From: Nitratireductor sp. ZSWI3 | Lineage (GTDB): Bacteria > Pseudomonadota > Alphaproteobacteria > Rhizobiales > Rhizobiaceae | Assembly: GCF_024655565.1 (NCBI RefSeq) | Contig: NZ_JANKOF010000046.1 | Location: 1-35,350 of the forward strand | Length of the DNA: 35,350 nucleotides | Direction of reading: 5' to 3' | Part shown: positions 1 through 7,777 of the stretch, piece after piece | How positions within the stretch are numbered: the stretch's first letter is position 1 | Layout: each line of letters starts with the position of its first letter | The notes under the pieces: model-generated | What the model saw: the letters and a program-made list of their open reading frames with translations, nothing else | What the model was told of the DNA's origin: nothing | Databases searched by the model: none | Position numbers and translations under genes: made by a program

Positions 1-220
1 GGCGAGCACGGCGCTGCTCGCCGCCCGCGCCGGCGCCGAGGGCGGGTTCGTTCTGTCGGTGTCGGAAAGCGCCAACAACCTTGCCCTGCTCGCGCTCCTG
101 TCGCTTGCCTCGCCGGCCCTCGGGCAGGCCGGCGGCGCCGCAGCCTTCCTCGTGCTCGGCGCCGGGCTCGCCACCGGCGCCCTTCTCCTCCTTGCCGACC
201 GCATGGCGGACAAGGCCTGA
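1..220 (+). CDS. C-terminal fragment of a membrane carrier, probably MFS (5' end outside window)
   Basis: An open frame enters from the left edge (first full codon at 2) and stops with TGA at 218-220, giving 72 residues. They contain two hydrophobic stretches, one after VSESANN and one running through AAAFLVLGAGLATGALLLL, then a short charged tail (ADRMADKA). This looks like the last two helices of a 12-helix major facilitator transporter; the VSESANNLALL stretch would be the loop and start of helix 11. Substrate and full length cannot be judged. The family assignment is inference from hydrophobicity and general resemblance. Confidence 0.5.
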   Translation, partial: ASTALLAARAGAEGGFVLSVSESANNLALLALLSLASPALGQAGGAAAFLVLGAGLATGALLLLADRMADKA

Positions 221-352
221 CACGCACGGATGCACCCATCAGCCGGGCGACTGGTCCAAGAGAATCCGCGCCCGCAGCGCCGATGGCCCTTGCCGCCCGG
301 TGCAGCCGCGCTACCATGGCCGCCTGTTCCCGCGTCAACGAAAGAGGAAGCC

Positions 353-985
353 ATGGGATCCGCAGTCGTCCTCGCCAGCGTCTTCGCCATTTTCATCCCG
401 GCCCTGATGCTGCCCGGCCCGGATTTCATCGCCGTGGTGCGCTCATCCATGACGCGCGGCACGGCGGCCGGCCTCATGACGACGCTCGGCGTCTCCACCT
501 GCCTCGGCCTCTATGCGACGCTCAGCATGGCCGGCCTGTCGGCGGTGCTGATGGAGTACCAGTGGCTCGCCGTGGCCGTGCGCGTCGCCGGCGGCTGCTA
601 TCTGATCTATCTCGGCCTCAGGCTCGTCCTCGCGCGTCCCGCCCCGGTGTCACTCGAGGCGGCGGACCGGCCGCAGCACGGCAACCCGCTCTTGTTCGGC
701 TTCCTCGTCACCTCGACCAATCCGAAGGCGATCGTGCTCTTCACCAGCGTCTTCGCCACGGCCGTCACCGACAGCACGCCGTTGTGGCTGATGGCGCTGA
801 TGGTCGGCCTGGTCTTCGCCACGTCGCTTCTCTGGTACACGATCGTCAGCCTGTTCATGTCGTCGGCGCCGGTGATCCGCCGCTTCCGCAATGCGCAGCA
901 CTGGATCGAGCGGGCGGCGGGCGTCTGCTTCGTCGCCATCGGCGGGCGTATCCTGGCCGACGCGCGCAACCCCGTCACCCCCTGA
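353..985 (+). CDS. LysE/RhtB family exporter
   Basis: This 210-residue inner-membrane protein has the length and profile of the LysE/RhtB amino-acid and metabolite exporters. The N-terminus has a hydrophobic helix followed by PGPDFIAVVRSSMTRG, the family signature region (PGPD plus a small-residue, Arg-Gly segment). Next comes a Gly-rich helix (AAGLMTTLGVSTCLGLYATL), then GGCYLIYLGLRL, and a second half with FLVTSTNPKAIVLF, the usual N-P-K/A element. About six helices are visible. I chose the ATG at 353 because AGAGGAAG lies just upstream and the protein then begins directly with the first helix; the frame is open further upstream but without family-like sequence. The substrate cannot be read from the sequence. 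The hydrolase gene starts 23 bases downstream on the same strand, so they may be co-transcribed. Confidence 0.85.
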   Translation: MGSAVVLASVFAIFIPALMLPGPDFIAVVRSSMTRGTAAGLMTTLGVSTCLGLYATLSMAGLSAVLMEYQWLAVAVRVAGGCYLIYLGLRLVLARPAPVSLEAADRPQHGNPLLFGFLVTSTNPKAIVLFTSVFATAVTDSTPLWLMALMVGLVFATSLLWYTIVSLFMSSAPVIRRFRNAQHWIERAAGVCFVAIGGRILADARNPVTP

Positions 986-1008
986 CCCGGCCAGCGGAGG
1001 CAAGCCCG

Positions 1009-1563
1009 ATGCAACTCGACGACGCCGTCCTCCTGCCGGTGGATTATCAGCAGGCTTTCGACCGGGCGCCCTGGCCGCGCCGCTGGAACGCCGACCTCGA
1101 CCGCAACGGCCGGGCGCTGCTCGCCGCCTGGCGGGCGGCCGGGCGGCCCATCGTTCATGTGCGGCACGATTCGGTGGAGCCCGGCTCGACACTGCGGCCG
1201 GGCGAGCCGGGAAACGCGCTGCGCCCCGGCTTCGAGCCGCTCGCCGGCGAGCAGATCGTCGCAAAGAGCGTCAATTCCGCCTTCATCGGCACCGATCTCG
1301 ACCTGCGCCTGCGCCGTCTCCGCGCGAAAAAGGTCGTGGTGTGCGGCATCTCCACCGACATGTGCGTGTCGACCACGATCCGCACCGGCGCCAATATGGG
1401 CTGGCCGATGGTGCTGGTGGCCGATGCCTGCGACTGCTTCGACCTGCCCGACGGCAAGGGTGGCACCGTGCCTGCCGAGACGGTTCAGGCCGCCCATGTC
1501 GCCACCCTCGGCTTCGAGTTCTGCACCGTCACGACCACGCAGGCGCTGATCGCGGCGCTGTGA
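1009..1563 (+). CDS. Isochorismatase-like cysteine hydrolase
   Basis: This is a 184-residue cytoplasmic hydrolase of the isochorismatase fold. The catalytic triad is readable: Asp12 in PVDYQQAF, Lys86 in IVAKSVNSAF, and Cys119 in GISTDMCVSTT, followed by the typical RTGANMGW and ADAC segments and a late HVATLGFEF. The family hydrolyses amide or enol-ether bonds (nicotinamide, N-carbamoyl compounds, ureido acids, isochorismate); the sequence does not decide between them. The start is the ATG at 1009, preceded by AGCGGAGG. It follows the LysE-type exporter by 23 bases, which suggests one transcript. Its true substrate is unknown. Confidence 0.85.
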   Translation: MQLDDAVLLPVDYQQAFDRAPWPRRWNADLDRNGRALLAAWRAAGRPIVHVRHDSVEPGSTLRPGEPGNALRPGFEPLAGEQIVAKSVNSAFIGTDLDLRLRRLRAKKVVVCGISTDMCVSTTIRTGANMGWPMVLVADACDCFDLPDGKGGTVPAETVQAAHVATLGFEFCTVTTTQALIAAL

Positions 1564-1706
1564 GGGAACATCGGCGGCCGGGCGGTGTTTCCCCTCAAGG
1601 CGGAGCCGCCCGTGTCAACCGGGCACGACGGCAAGGAGTACAGGGATGGTTTTCCCGGTTTCCCACCCTGGCATCAGCGCATCGGCAGACGCGCTTCTGT
1701 CCCGTC

Positions 1707-1725
1707 CGGGCGGTTCCGCCGCCCG
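1707..1725 (-). terminator. GC hairpin after the SMR-like gene
   Basis: A perfect 7-bp stem (CGGGCGG with CCGCCCG, 5-nt loop) begins 5 bases past the stop codon of the minus-strand gene at 1731-2063. No T-run follows on that strand, so this is a weak candidate for an intrinsic terminator. Confidence 0.35.
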
Positions 1726-1730
1726 CCTCG

Positions 1731-2063
1731 TCAGTGCGAGGGAAACAGCGTGATCAGCGCCACGGCGACGATCGCCAGCGCCAGCCCGGCGCCCTGCGCC
1801 GCCGAAACCTTCTCGCCGAACACCACCAACGCCACCATGTTGATGGCGATGAGTTGGATGATGGCCGACAGGCTGATCGCCACCGCCATGCCGACGTCGC
1901 GGATCAGCCGCAGCATGATCAGGTTGCCGAGCGTGTAGAGGATCAGGGTCAGGGCCAGCCAGCGCCAGTTGGGCTGCAGGAGCACCCATGTCTTGGCGGC
2001 GCTGGCGGCGCCCACGAAAGTGGCCGTCGAAACGGACAGGAGGAGCAGCGAAAACGCACTCAT
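1731..2063 (-). CDS. Small four-helix transporter-like protein (SMR/EamA type)
   Basis: This 110-residue protein consists almost entirely of four hydrophobic helices: an N-terminal helix (SAFSLLLLSVSTATFVG), WRWLALTLILYTLGNLIML, MAVAISLSAIIQLIAINMVALVVF, and a last helix before TLFPSH. GEKVSAAQGAGLALAIVAV resembles the final-helix motif of small multidrug resistance/EamA-like proteins. The membrane-embedded glutamate of EmrE-type helix 1 is absent, so it is closer to ArnE/ArnF-like flippase subunits or half-size EamA proteins than to a proton-coupled drug exporter. I chose the ATG at 2063 because the protein then starts with the first helix; the open frame upstream of it is basic and cysteine-rich and looks non-coding. 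No substrate can be assigned. Confidence 0.7.
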   Translation of the reverse strand: MSAFSLLLLSVSTATFVGAASAAKTWVLLQPNWRWLALTLILYTLGNLIMLRLIRDVGMAVAISLSAIIQLIAINMVALVVFGEKVSAAQGAGLALAIVAVALITLFPSH

Positions 2064-2310
2064 TCGATGGTCTCGGAAAGGGATGTCTGCCCGCCAGCAT
2101 GACCACAGGCCGCACCGTTTGTCATTCGCCATTCGCATGCGGCGCCGCTTTTCCAGATGTTCCGCACGGATCGCAACAGATGGGACAGTGATGGCGCATG
2201 ATCAACCTCCATTTGAAGCGCCAGATGCACCCATGGTCGTCCGGCAGCGGCGGGACTAGCGAGTTTTTGGAAAGGGCGCGAACGGACACGGATGGGCAAA
2301 GCCCTGCGAA

Positions 2311-3438
2311 CTAACGCGGGCCGCCTTCAATGTTCAGCAGAAGCCGGACCAGCTCTGCTTGCCGGTGGGTACCCGTCTTCTCGAACACTTTCTGCAATTG
2401 CGTGCGCGCCGTGGACAAGGACACGGCCAATTCGTCGGCAACGGATTGCAGGCCGTCGCCACGGGTGATGCGCGCGGCAACAGCCGTTTCCGCTGCGGTA
2501 AGGCCGTAAAGCTGCCGGAGCACGGATGGTCGCGGATCGGGTTGGCGTTCGGGATCGATGATCAGCAACAGCACGCTTGCGTTCGCGTCCGCCGAACCGT
2601 TCTGCTTTTCGCCCAGGGGCAGGACATGGAGCACCAATGGCTGCCGGCCCGACGGGCGGCTGATCGTCAGACAACCACCTGAGCGAACACCGCCACTTCC
2701 TCCGCTTGCCAGACCCAGCAGGCGCTGCAGGATGGCGTTTTCCCTGGCCGACTGAGGTTGAACCTGTTGTGCGCGAAATAAGATTCCGTCGCGTCGATCG
2801 AATATCCCGATCGCGGCAGAGCTGGCGAACAGGACGCGGCCATCGCGCGCCATCAAGACAACACCATGCGGCACGTGTTCAAGCGCTTCGAGTATCCTGT
2901 CGCGAGCTTCGCCGAGCTGTGTTAGCTGCGCTTGTACCCGAACGGTTCGCTGCAGATGCGGCACAAGGAATCGCATCAAGCGAAGCCGCTCCGGAGTTGC
3001 GAAAGCCGCCGGTCGACGCGGTGCGGCAAAACATACCCAAGCGGCGCCGCCGCGATCTCGCGTGAGGCGCGCAAAGATACCGTCGCTGATATGATTGGGT
3101 ATCGCCCAATCAGCCTGGAACTCCGCCTGCAGGTGTTCCGGGCGCGTAAAGACTTCCTGGGCGGCAATGACCATGCCTGCCGGAGCCTCCTGGATCGCGG
3201 CCGCAACCGGGTCCAATCGTCCATAATAGTCATTGTAGCTGCTGATGGCGGCTGGATCCATGCCCACCGATTTGGTCTTGATCTCGCTCGATCCCGGCTC
3301 GGCAACCAACAGTGCTCCCATTCGAGCGCCGAATTCCTCTGCAAGCTGCTCCAGCGTCGGCTCCCAGCAGGAGGCATCGAGCGCTGTTTCGTAGATGCGC
3401 AGAACCAGTTCCGAATACTTCTCGACAGAGATCGCCAT
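2311..3438 (-). CDS. LuxR-type transcriptional regulator with a PAS-like sensor region
   Basis: This 375-residue regulator ends in a LuxR helix-turn-helix (about residues 312-370: LYGLTAAETAVAARI, then GDGLQSVADELAVSLSTART and LQKVFEKTGTHRQAELVRLLL). The N-terminal 180 residues look like a ligand- or stress-sensing domain. The middle (ALEHVPHGVVLMARDGRVLFAS, then ILFRAQQ) reads like a PAS fold preceded by a helical linker. This layout is common in rhizobial orphan LuxR regulators; it lacks the autoinducer-binding domain of LuxR/TraR and any receiver-type aspartate. The start is the ATG at 3438, preceded by a strong GGGAGG; an upstream in-frame ATG would add 38 residues without a ribosome site. 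It is divergent from the two-gene unit at 3671-5540, which it probably controls. Confidence 0.85.
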   Translation of the reverse strand: MAISVEKYSELVLRIYETALDASCWEPTLEQLAEEFGARMGALLVAEPGSSEIKTKSVGMDPAAISSYNDYYGRLDPVAAAIQEAPAGMVIAAQEVFTRPEHLQAEFQADWAIPNHISDGIFARLTRDRGGAAWVCFAAPRRPAAFATPERLRLMRFLVPHLQRTVRVQAQLTQLGEARDRILEALEHVPHGVVLMARDGRVLFASSAAIGIFDRRDGILFRAQQVQPQSARENAILQRLLGLASGGSGGVRSGGCLTISRPSGRQPLVLHVLPLGEKQNGSADANASVLLLIIDPERQPDPRPSVLRQLYGLTAAETAVAARITRGDGLQSVADELAVSLSTARTQLQKVFEKTGTHRQAELVRLLLNIEGGPR

Positions 3439-3528
3439 CGCTCCCTCCCGGCTTACACCGATTTGCGAAGCACGATTGCCAATCGCGTCACTGATCTGTG
3501 GTCGAGCCGGCGCCAACAGCACCATCGG

Positions 3529-3548
3529 CATCATATATTCATATGATG
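3529..3548. promoter_or_regulatory. Palindromic operator candidate between the LuxR gene and the 3671-5540 unit
   Basis: A perfect inverted repeat has arms CATCATAT (3529-3536) and ATATGATG (3541-3548) separated by ATTC. It lies in the AT-rich divergent region, 91 bases upstream of the LuxR-type start and 122 bases upstream of the 3671 start. It is a plausible site for the LuxR-type protein or another dimeric regulator. This is inference from symmetry and position only. Confidence 0.45.
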
Positions 3549-3670
3549 ACACGCAAGCGAAAGATGCTCAAAGTATTTTTGAATAGGCAATCTGAAGCAA
3601 ATATCCATCATCAAGTGCATTCGACGTCAAATTCTCTTTATCAATCTCAAAAAATCAAGAGGACATGGTC

Positions 3671-4438
3671 ATGCCTGAGGCACTGGGAAATACAGATGTC
3701 GGAGCCATCATGAAATGGAATCCGAGTTTTATCAAAACCGTTAGTCAAGCTTTGGGAAAGAAACTGACGTTCAAAGACATCACAAAAACCGACGTCCAGG
3801 AAGCGATGAAGCAGCACAAATCGGTGATCGAAGCGATTCAGAGATCCCCTTTTGGCGCAATTGTCCTGGGCTGGGCTCATGAGAAGAAATCCGATCGCGT
3901 CGGAGTCTCGGGCATCAGCGAAAAGGGCCATGGTGTCTATGGCGAAAGCAAGTCCGCATTCGCCGGCTTCTTCGAAGGCAACGTCCATATCAGCGGCAAG
4001 ATCGACTGCGCAGACTGTTGTGCGGCCGGGGCGGATTGCGCAGAGAATTTCGAGGTAACAGCGTCGGAAGCAATCGACCCGGGCACCGTCATGGTGTTCG
4101 GAGAGGACGGGCGCCTCCACCCTTGCGCGGAGGCATATGACGGAAGGGCCGCAGGCGTGATCTCCGGCGCCGGCGAATACAAACCAGGACTGTTGCTCGA
4201 TAGCGGCAGACGCGGCGGGAACAGCCTGCCTCTTGCTCTTGCCGGAAAGGTCTACTGCAAAGTCGACGCCGATGTCGCGGCGATCCAGGTAGGCGATCTG
4301 CTGACAACCGCACCGACCGCCGGCCACGCTATGAAAGTTGAAAAGCGGGAACAAGCGCTTGGGGCGATCATCGGCAAGGCGTTGCAACCGCTTGGCCAAG
4401 GCAAGGGTCTCATCCCCATCCTGGTCGCCCTCCAATGA
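3671..4438 (+). CDS. Uncharacterised protein with a surface/tail-type beta-rich domain (ADCAE family)
   Basis: This 255-residue protein has a helical N-terminus (about 1-65), then a Gly-rich segment of beta-repeat character (VGVSGISEKGHGVYGES, FAGFFEGNVHISGKI). A Cys-rich stretch CADCCAAGADCAENFEV follows, and then a C-terminal domain with GTVMVFGEDGRL, GVISGAGEYKPGLLLD, LALAGKVYCKVDAD, VGDLLTTAPTAGHAMK and GAIIGKAL near a GLIPILVALQ end. From general knowledge, this C-terminal pattern recurs in uncharacterised proteins of many phyla, sometimes linked to tail-fibre-like or cell-surface proteins; no enzyme activity is known to me. There is no signal peptide. I chose the ATG at 3671 because AAGAGG sits 8 bases before it; the ATG at 3665 is too close to that site. 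It is first in a two-gene unit with the 4479 gene and divergent from a LuxR-type regulator. Confidence 0.75.
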   Translation: MPEALGNTDVGAIMKWNPSFIKTVSQALGKKLTFKDITKTDVQEAMKQHKSVIEAIQRSPFGAIVLGWAHEKKSDRVGVSGISEKGHGVYGESKSAFAGFFEGNVHISGKIDCADCCAAGADCAENFEVTASEAIDPGTVMVFGEDGRLHPCAEAYDGRAAGVISGAGEYKPGLLLDSGRRGGNSLPLALAGKVYCKVDADVAAIQVGDLLTTAPTAGHAMKVEKREQALGAIIGKALQPLGQGKGLIPILVALQ

Positions 4439-4478
4439 ACTGCAGGCGATAGCGCCGGAACGATGCGAGGAAACCGTG

Positions 4479-5540
4479 ATGATCTCCCTTAACGAGTTGA
4501 CCAAGAAAGTCCAATTGCCTCCATCGCTGAAGCTGTTGCAGGACAAATTCGCTGTCTCGTCGTTGCGTGAAGCCCATGCGGCATATCTGAAAAACCACGC
4601 CGCGGAGGCTGTTGAGGACTACCACCGCCGCACCGGCGGGGTTTTCGGTGAACTGGGCGCTCCGGTCGGGGAGCTGATTGCCAGGCCGGGCGGCGGATTT
4701 ATCCAGCACTTCCAGCTCGGGGACATCACCGCTGACAGGTCGGATCCCGGCGATGACCCGGACACATTCTTCGTTCTGCGGGCGACCAAAAGGCTCGGTG
4801 CGGAAATACTCCTGCAAGGCGTGCATTGCTTCGGAACGGAGGATCCAACCAGAGATGAAGTCTACGCGATAATTTCAATATACAACATCAATCCCAATGG
4901 TCTCGGCGAAGACAGCCTGGTTGATACCTGGAGATCGGAGGTCATTGAAAATGTGAAGAAGGATCAGACAATCCTCCAGTCACGCGCACTTCCGTCGAAA
5001 AATGCACTTGCATTTCCAGGATCTGGACTGAGGATACATGTCGTCCTCATGGACCACGAATACGGCAAGCCGGAGGAGCTGAAGAACAAAATTCACGAGG
5101 TCCTGGAAGCGGGGGCCCGGCAGGCGTCGTCGGCGCTGGCAGGGCAGCCGTTGGGGGGCTTCTCGGGAGCTGCTCAAGATTTCATCGATTTCGATATCGG
5201 TGGCTTCAAGCCCTTCAAGGCCTTTTTGGGATGGGCTTCGGATGCTCTCGCCGATTTGTTCGGCGACAATCTTATCGGCGAGCACGACTTCATCATACCT
5301 GCGGAAGTGTTTCAGGACTGGACTTCGGAGGAGATTGAAACAGATGAGGGGGAAATACGATATCCGCGATTGGATAAGTCCTTTAAAGAGGGAGCCCGTC
5401 CGCCCAACTCACAGCTCCAGATCAATTGGCCGAAGGCAAATAACGAGCCCCTCTTCAACGAAGGTGGCGCAACCTACAAGGTCTATTTCCAGATCATCCC
5501 GACCGAGTTGAAGAGACCTCTAGTGCCAAATTTGGAATAA
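4479..5540 (+). CDS. Uncharacterised 353-residue protein, partner of the 3671 gene
   Basis: I do not recognise a family. The protein has a helical N-terminus (MISLNELTKKVQLPPSLKLLQD), then a segment rich in beta and Asp/Gly (GDITADRSDPGDDPDTFFVL). A region IISIYNINPNGLGEDSL with VVLMDHEYGKPEELK follows, then an Ala/Gly-rich stretch (ARQASSALAGQPLGGFSGAA) that could be flexible or amphipathic. The acidic, aromatic C-terminus ends with GGATYKVYFQIIP. There is no signal peptide and no clear transmembrane helix. The ATG at 4479 follows GAGG by 8 bases; a GTG three bases earlier is also possible. The 40-base gap after the upstream gene and shared strand suggest one transcript. The acidic middle could bind calcium, but that is a guess. 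A strong hairpin follows at 5609. Confidence 0.7.
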   Translation: MISLNELTKKVQLPPSLKLLQDKFAVSSLREAHAAYLKNHAAEAVEDYHRRTGGVFGELGAPVGELIARPGGGFIQHFQLGDITADRSDPGDDPDTFFVLRATKRLGAEILLQGVHCFGTEDPTRDEVYAIISIYNINPNGLGEDSLVDTWRSEVIENVKKDQTILQSRALPSKNALAFPGSGLRIHVVLMDHEYGKPEELKNKIHEVLEAGARQASSALAGQPLGGFSGAAQDFIDFDIGGFKPFKAFLGWASDALADLFGDNLIGEHDFIIPAEVFQDWTSEEIETDEGEIRYPRLDKSFKEGARPPNSQLQINWPKANNEPLFNEGGATYKVYFQIIPTELKRPLVPNLE

Positions 5541-5608
5541 AGCCAAAAGGACAGATCGGCGGCATCCAGAAAGGTCCCGGATCGCGAATTGCACAGCCGA
5601 CTCCGGAT

Positions 5609-5634
5609 GCGAGCGTCAGCCTTTCGACGCTCGC
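5609..5634 (+). terminator. Intrinsic terminator candidate after the 4479 gene
   Basis: A perfect 9-bp stem (GCGAGCGTC with GACGCTCGC, 8-nt loop) starts 69 bases past the stop codon and is followed by a short T/C stretch. Stem strength is good, but the T-run is poor. Confidence 0.5.
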
Positions 5635-5800
5635 TTCTCCTATCCAGCTGCCGGGCAGAACGGAGCGCCCGCACCGCAAGCCTGTCCGAGGATCGCGTCT
5701 TTCCCTTCTCGTCTTCTCCTCGTCCCTCACGCCCTCCTCCACCTCACCATCTCCTTTCCGTCCCCGCTTCCGCCCCATCAAGCCGCTCTCCTCATCCCTT

Positions 5801-5830
5801 GAATTAATTGAACGTTCGTTTTATTAATTC
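5801..5830. promoter_or_regulatory. Operator/promoter candidate of the TetR-ivd unit
   Basis: The AT-rich block before the TetR gene carries an 8-bp inverted repeat GAATTAAT (5801-5808) and ATTAATTC (5823-5830). Inside it is the palindrome GAACGTTC (5810-5817) in the context AATTGAACGTTCGTTT, which resembles TetR/AcrR-family half-site arrangements. The position, 18 bases before the TetR start, fits autorepression. Binding itself is inferred. Confidence 0.5.
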
Positions 5831-5847
5831 CCATCAGGGAGGCTTTC

Positions 5848-6540
5848 ATGGCGCGCACCACGGGTTCGGACGGGGAGAAGACGCAGGCGGCGATCCGCGA
5901 GGCGGCGGTGGGGCTCATTGCGCGGCTCGGCTTCGAGGCCATGTCCATGCGGCAGCTCGCCGCCGAGGTCGGCGTGCAGCCGGCCGCCCTCTACCGCTAC
6001 TTCCCGACCAAGGAAGAACTCCTCTTTTCGCTGATGCACGCCCATATGGACGGCCTCATCGCTTCCTGGGGGGAAGCCCGGCCCGCCGAAGGCTCCGCTC
6101 AAGCGAGCCCGGCGGGCCAACTCGCCGCCTTCGTGGAAAACCACATCCGCTTCCACCTGGCGCGCCGCCATGCCACCCATGTCAGCAACCTCGAACTGCG
6201 CAGCCTGTCGGACGAGCGGCTCGGCCACATCCTGCGGATGCGCGCCGAATATGAAGGCGCGCTGCGCGCCATCCTGCAGGCCGGCACTTCGCGCGGCGAC
6301 TTCCAGGTGGAGGACGTGGCGCTGACGGCCATGGCGATCATCCAGATGATCACCGGCGTCATCGTCTGGTTCCGTCCCGAACAGCGCCTTTCCGAAGACG
6401 AGGTGGCCGCTACCTATCACACCATGACCATGCGCCTCGTCGGCTGCGCAGACACCGTGGACCGCCAGGCGCTCCGCGGGCCGCACGCCGGCGGCCAGGG
6501 CGATAGAACGGGAGGAGACCCATGTATTCCGGATCGATGA
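5848..6540 (+). CDS. TetR/AcrR-family regulator of the isovalerate/leucine unit
   Basis: This 230-residue protein begins with a TetR DNA-binding domain (about residues 10-60: [30 protein letters not shown], then [14 protein letters not shown]) and continues with a helical ligand domain. It is preceded by GGGAGG. The last 30 or so residues (from about [10 protein letters not shown]) are low-complexity, Arg/Gly-rich and unlike a TetR C-terminus. They are encoded over the ribosome-binding site and first codons of the dehydrogenase gene, and the two genes overlap by 19 bases. The overlap ties translation of the two together. By context the regulator probably represses ivd and senses an acyl-CoA of the pathway; this is inference, since TetR-type regulators of branched-chain amino acid catabolism are known in other proteobacteria. 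Confidence 0.85.
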   Translation: MARTTGSDGEKTQAAIREAAVGLIARLGFEAMSMRQLAAEVGVQPAALYRYFPTKEELLFSLMHAHMDGLIASWGEARPAEGSAQASPAGQLAAFVENHIRFHLARRHATHVSNLELRSLSDERLGHILRMRAEYEGALRAILQAGTSRGDFQVEDVALTAMAIIQMITGVIVWFRPEQRLSEDEVAATYHTMTMRLVGCADTVDRQALRGPHAGGQGDRTGGDPCIPDR

Positions 6541-7685
6541 ATTTCGGCCTCGGCGAGGACATCGAGGCGCTGCGCGCCATGACGCACCGCTTCGCGCAGG
6601 AGAAGATCGCCCCGCTCGCCGCCGAGATCGACGCGAGCAACACGTTTCCGGCCCATCTGTGGCGGGAGATGGGGGCGCTCGGCCTGCTCGGCATGACGGT
6701 CGATCCCGAGCATGGCGGGTCGGGTCTCGGCTATCTGGCGCATGTGGTGGCGATGGAGGAGATCAGCCGAGCCTCCGCCTCGGTCGGCCTCTCCTACGGC
6801 GCCCATTCGAACCTGTGCGTCAACCAGATCCGCCGCTGGGGCAGCACGGCGCAGAAGGAAAAATACCTGCCGGCGCTGTGCTCGGGCGAAACGGTCGGCG
6901 CGCTCGCCATGTCGGAGACCGGAGCGGGATCCGACGTGGTGTCGATGAAGCTGCGCGCCGAAAAGCGCAACGACCGCTACGTGCTCAACGGCGCCAAGAT
7001 GTGGATCACCAACGGGCCGGATGCCGGCACGCTGGTGGTCTATGCCAGGACGGAGCCCGACGCCGGCCCGCGCGGCATCACCGCTTTCATCATCGAGAGC
7101 GCGATGAAAGGCTTTTCCGTGGCGCAGAAGCTCGACAAGCTCGGCATGCGCGGCTCCAACACGGGCGAACTGGTGTTCGAGGACGTGGAGGTGCCCTTCG
7201 ACAACGTGCTCGGCGAGGAGGGCAAGGGTGTCAACGTGCTGATGTCGGGCCTCGACTACGAGCGCGTGGTGCTGGCCGCCGGCCCCATCGGCATCATGGC
7301 CGCCTGCCTCGACGTGGCACTGCCCTATGTCGGCGAGCGCCGGCAGTTCGGCCAGCCGGTCGGCGCCTTCCAGCTGGTCCAGGGCAAGCTTGCCGACATG
7401 TACACGACGATGAATGCCTGCCGCGCCTATGTCTATGCCGTGGCGGCAGCCTGCGACCGCGGCGAGACGACGCGCAAGGACGCCGCCGGCTGCATCCTCT
7501 ATGCGGCCGAGAAGGCCACGCAGGTGGCGCTCGACGCGATCCAGCTCCTCGGCGGCAACGGCTATGTCAACGAGTTCCCGACCGGGCGCCTGCTGCGCGA
7601 TGCAAAGCTCTACGAGATCGGCGCCGGCACGAGCGAGATCCGCCGCTGGCTGATCGGCCGCGAGATGATGGGGGAGAATGCTTAA
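6522..7685 (+). CDS. ivd: Isovaleryl-CoA dehydrogenase
   Basis: This 387-residue flavoenzyme oxidises isovaleryl-CoA to 3-methylcrotonoyl-CoA in leucine breakdown and passes electrons to ETF. Acyl-CoA dehydrogenase signatures are clear: [16 protein letters not shown] (about 127-142), [12 protein letters not shown] (about 157-168), and [20 protein letters not shown] with [12 protein letters not shown] near the C-terminus. The base position of medium-chain enzymes (the Glu of the YEGTS-type motif) is Ala here, while Glu247 sits in [12 protein letters not shown]. That is the arrangement of isovaleryl-CoA dehydrogenases. The ATG at 6522 has GGGAGGAG at good distance; the ATG at 6537 (MNFGLGED) is the alternative. 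Its FAD-linked electron route leads to the ETF-ubiquinone oxidoreductase encoded at 29875-31557. Confidence 0.93.
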   Translation: MYSGSMNFGLGEDIEALRAMTHRFAQEKIAPLAAEIDASNTFPAHLWREMGALGLLGMTVDPEHGGSGLGYLAHVVAMEEISRASASVGLSYGAHSNLCVNQIRRWGSTAQKEKYLPALCSGETVGALAMSETGAGSDVVSMKLRAEKRNDRYVLNGAKMWITNGPDAGTLVVYARTEPDAGPRGITAFIIESAMKGFSVAQKLDKLGMRGSNTGELVFEDVEVPFDNVLGEEGKGVNVLMSGLDYERVVLAAGPIGIMAACLDVALPYVGERRQFGQPVGAFQLVQGKLADMYTTMNACRAYVYAVAAACDRGETTRKDAAGCILYAAEKATQVALDAIQLLGGNGYVNEFPTGRLLRDAKLYEIGAGTSEIRRWLIGREMMGENA

Positions 7686-7724
7686 AATGGCGTAGCCATC
7701 CTCCAGTGACGTAAGCGGCGTTAT

Positions 7725-7764
7725 TTGCCATTATGCAAAAAAATGGTATTTTGTTTAATGGCAA
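7725..7764. promoter_or_regulatory. Operator and promoter of the VapBC-like pair
   Basis: A perfect 9-bp inverted repeat, TTGCCATTA (7725-7733) and TAATGGCAA (7756-7764), has arms centred 31 bases apart, about three helical turns. A promoter fits between the arms: TTGCCA (7725-7730), 16 bases, then TATTTT (7747-7752). The antitoxin ATG is at 7778. This is the expected layout for autoregulation by an AbrB-type antitoxin with its toxin. Confidence 0.6.
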
Positions 7765-7777
7765 CCAGGAGACGAGC

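Larger units (their letters stand above)
5541..5847. other. Gene-free stretch between the 4479 gene and the TetR gene
   Basis: These 307 bases hold a terminator-like hairpin (5609-5634), about 100 bases that are almost entirely pyrimidine on the plus strand (about 5697-5800), and the AT-rich promoter/operator region of the TetR gene (5801-5830). No open frame with coding character was seen in it. Confidence 0.7.
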
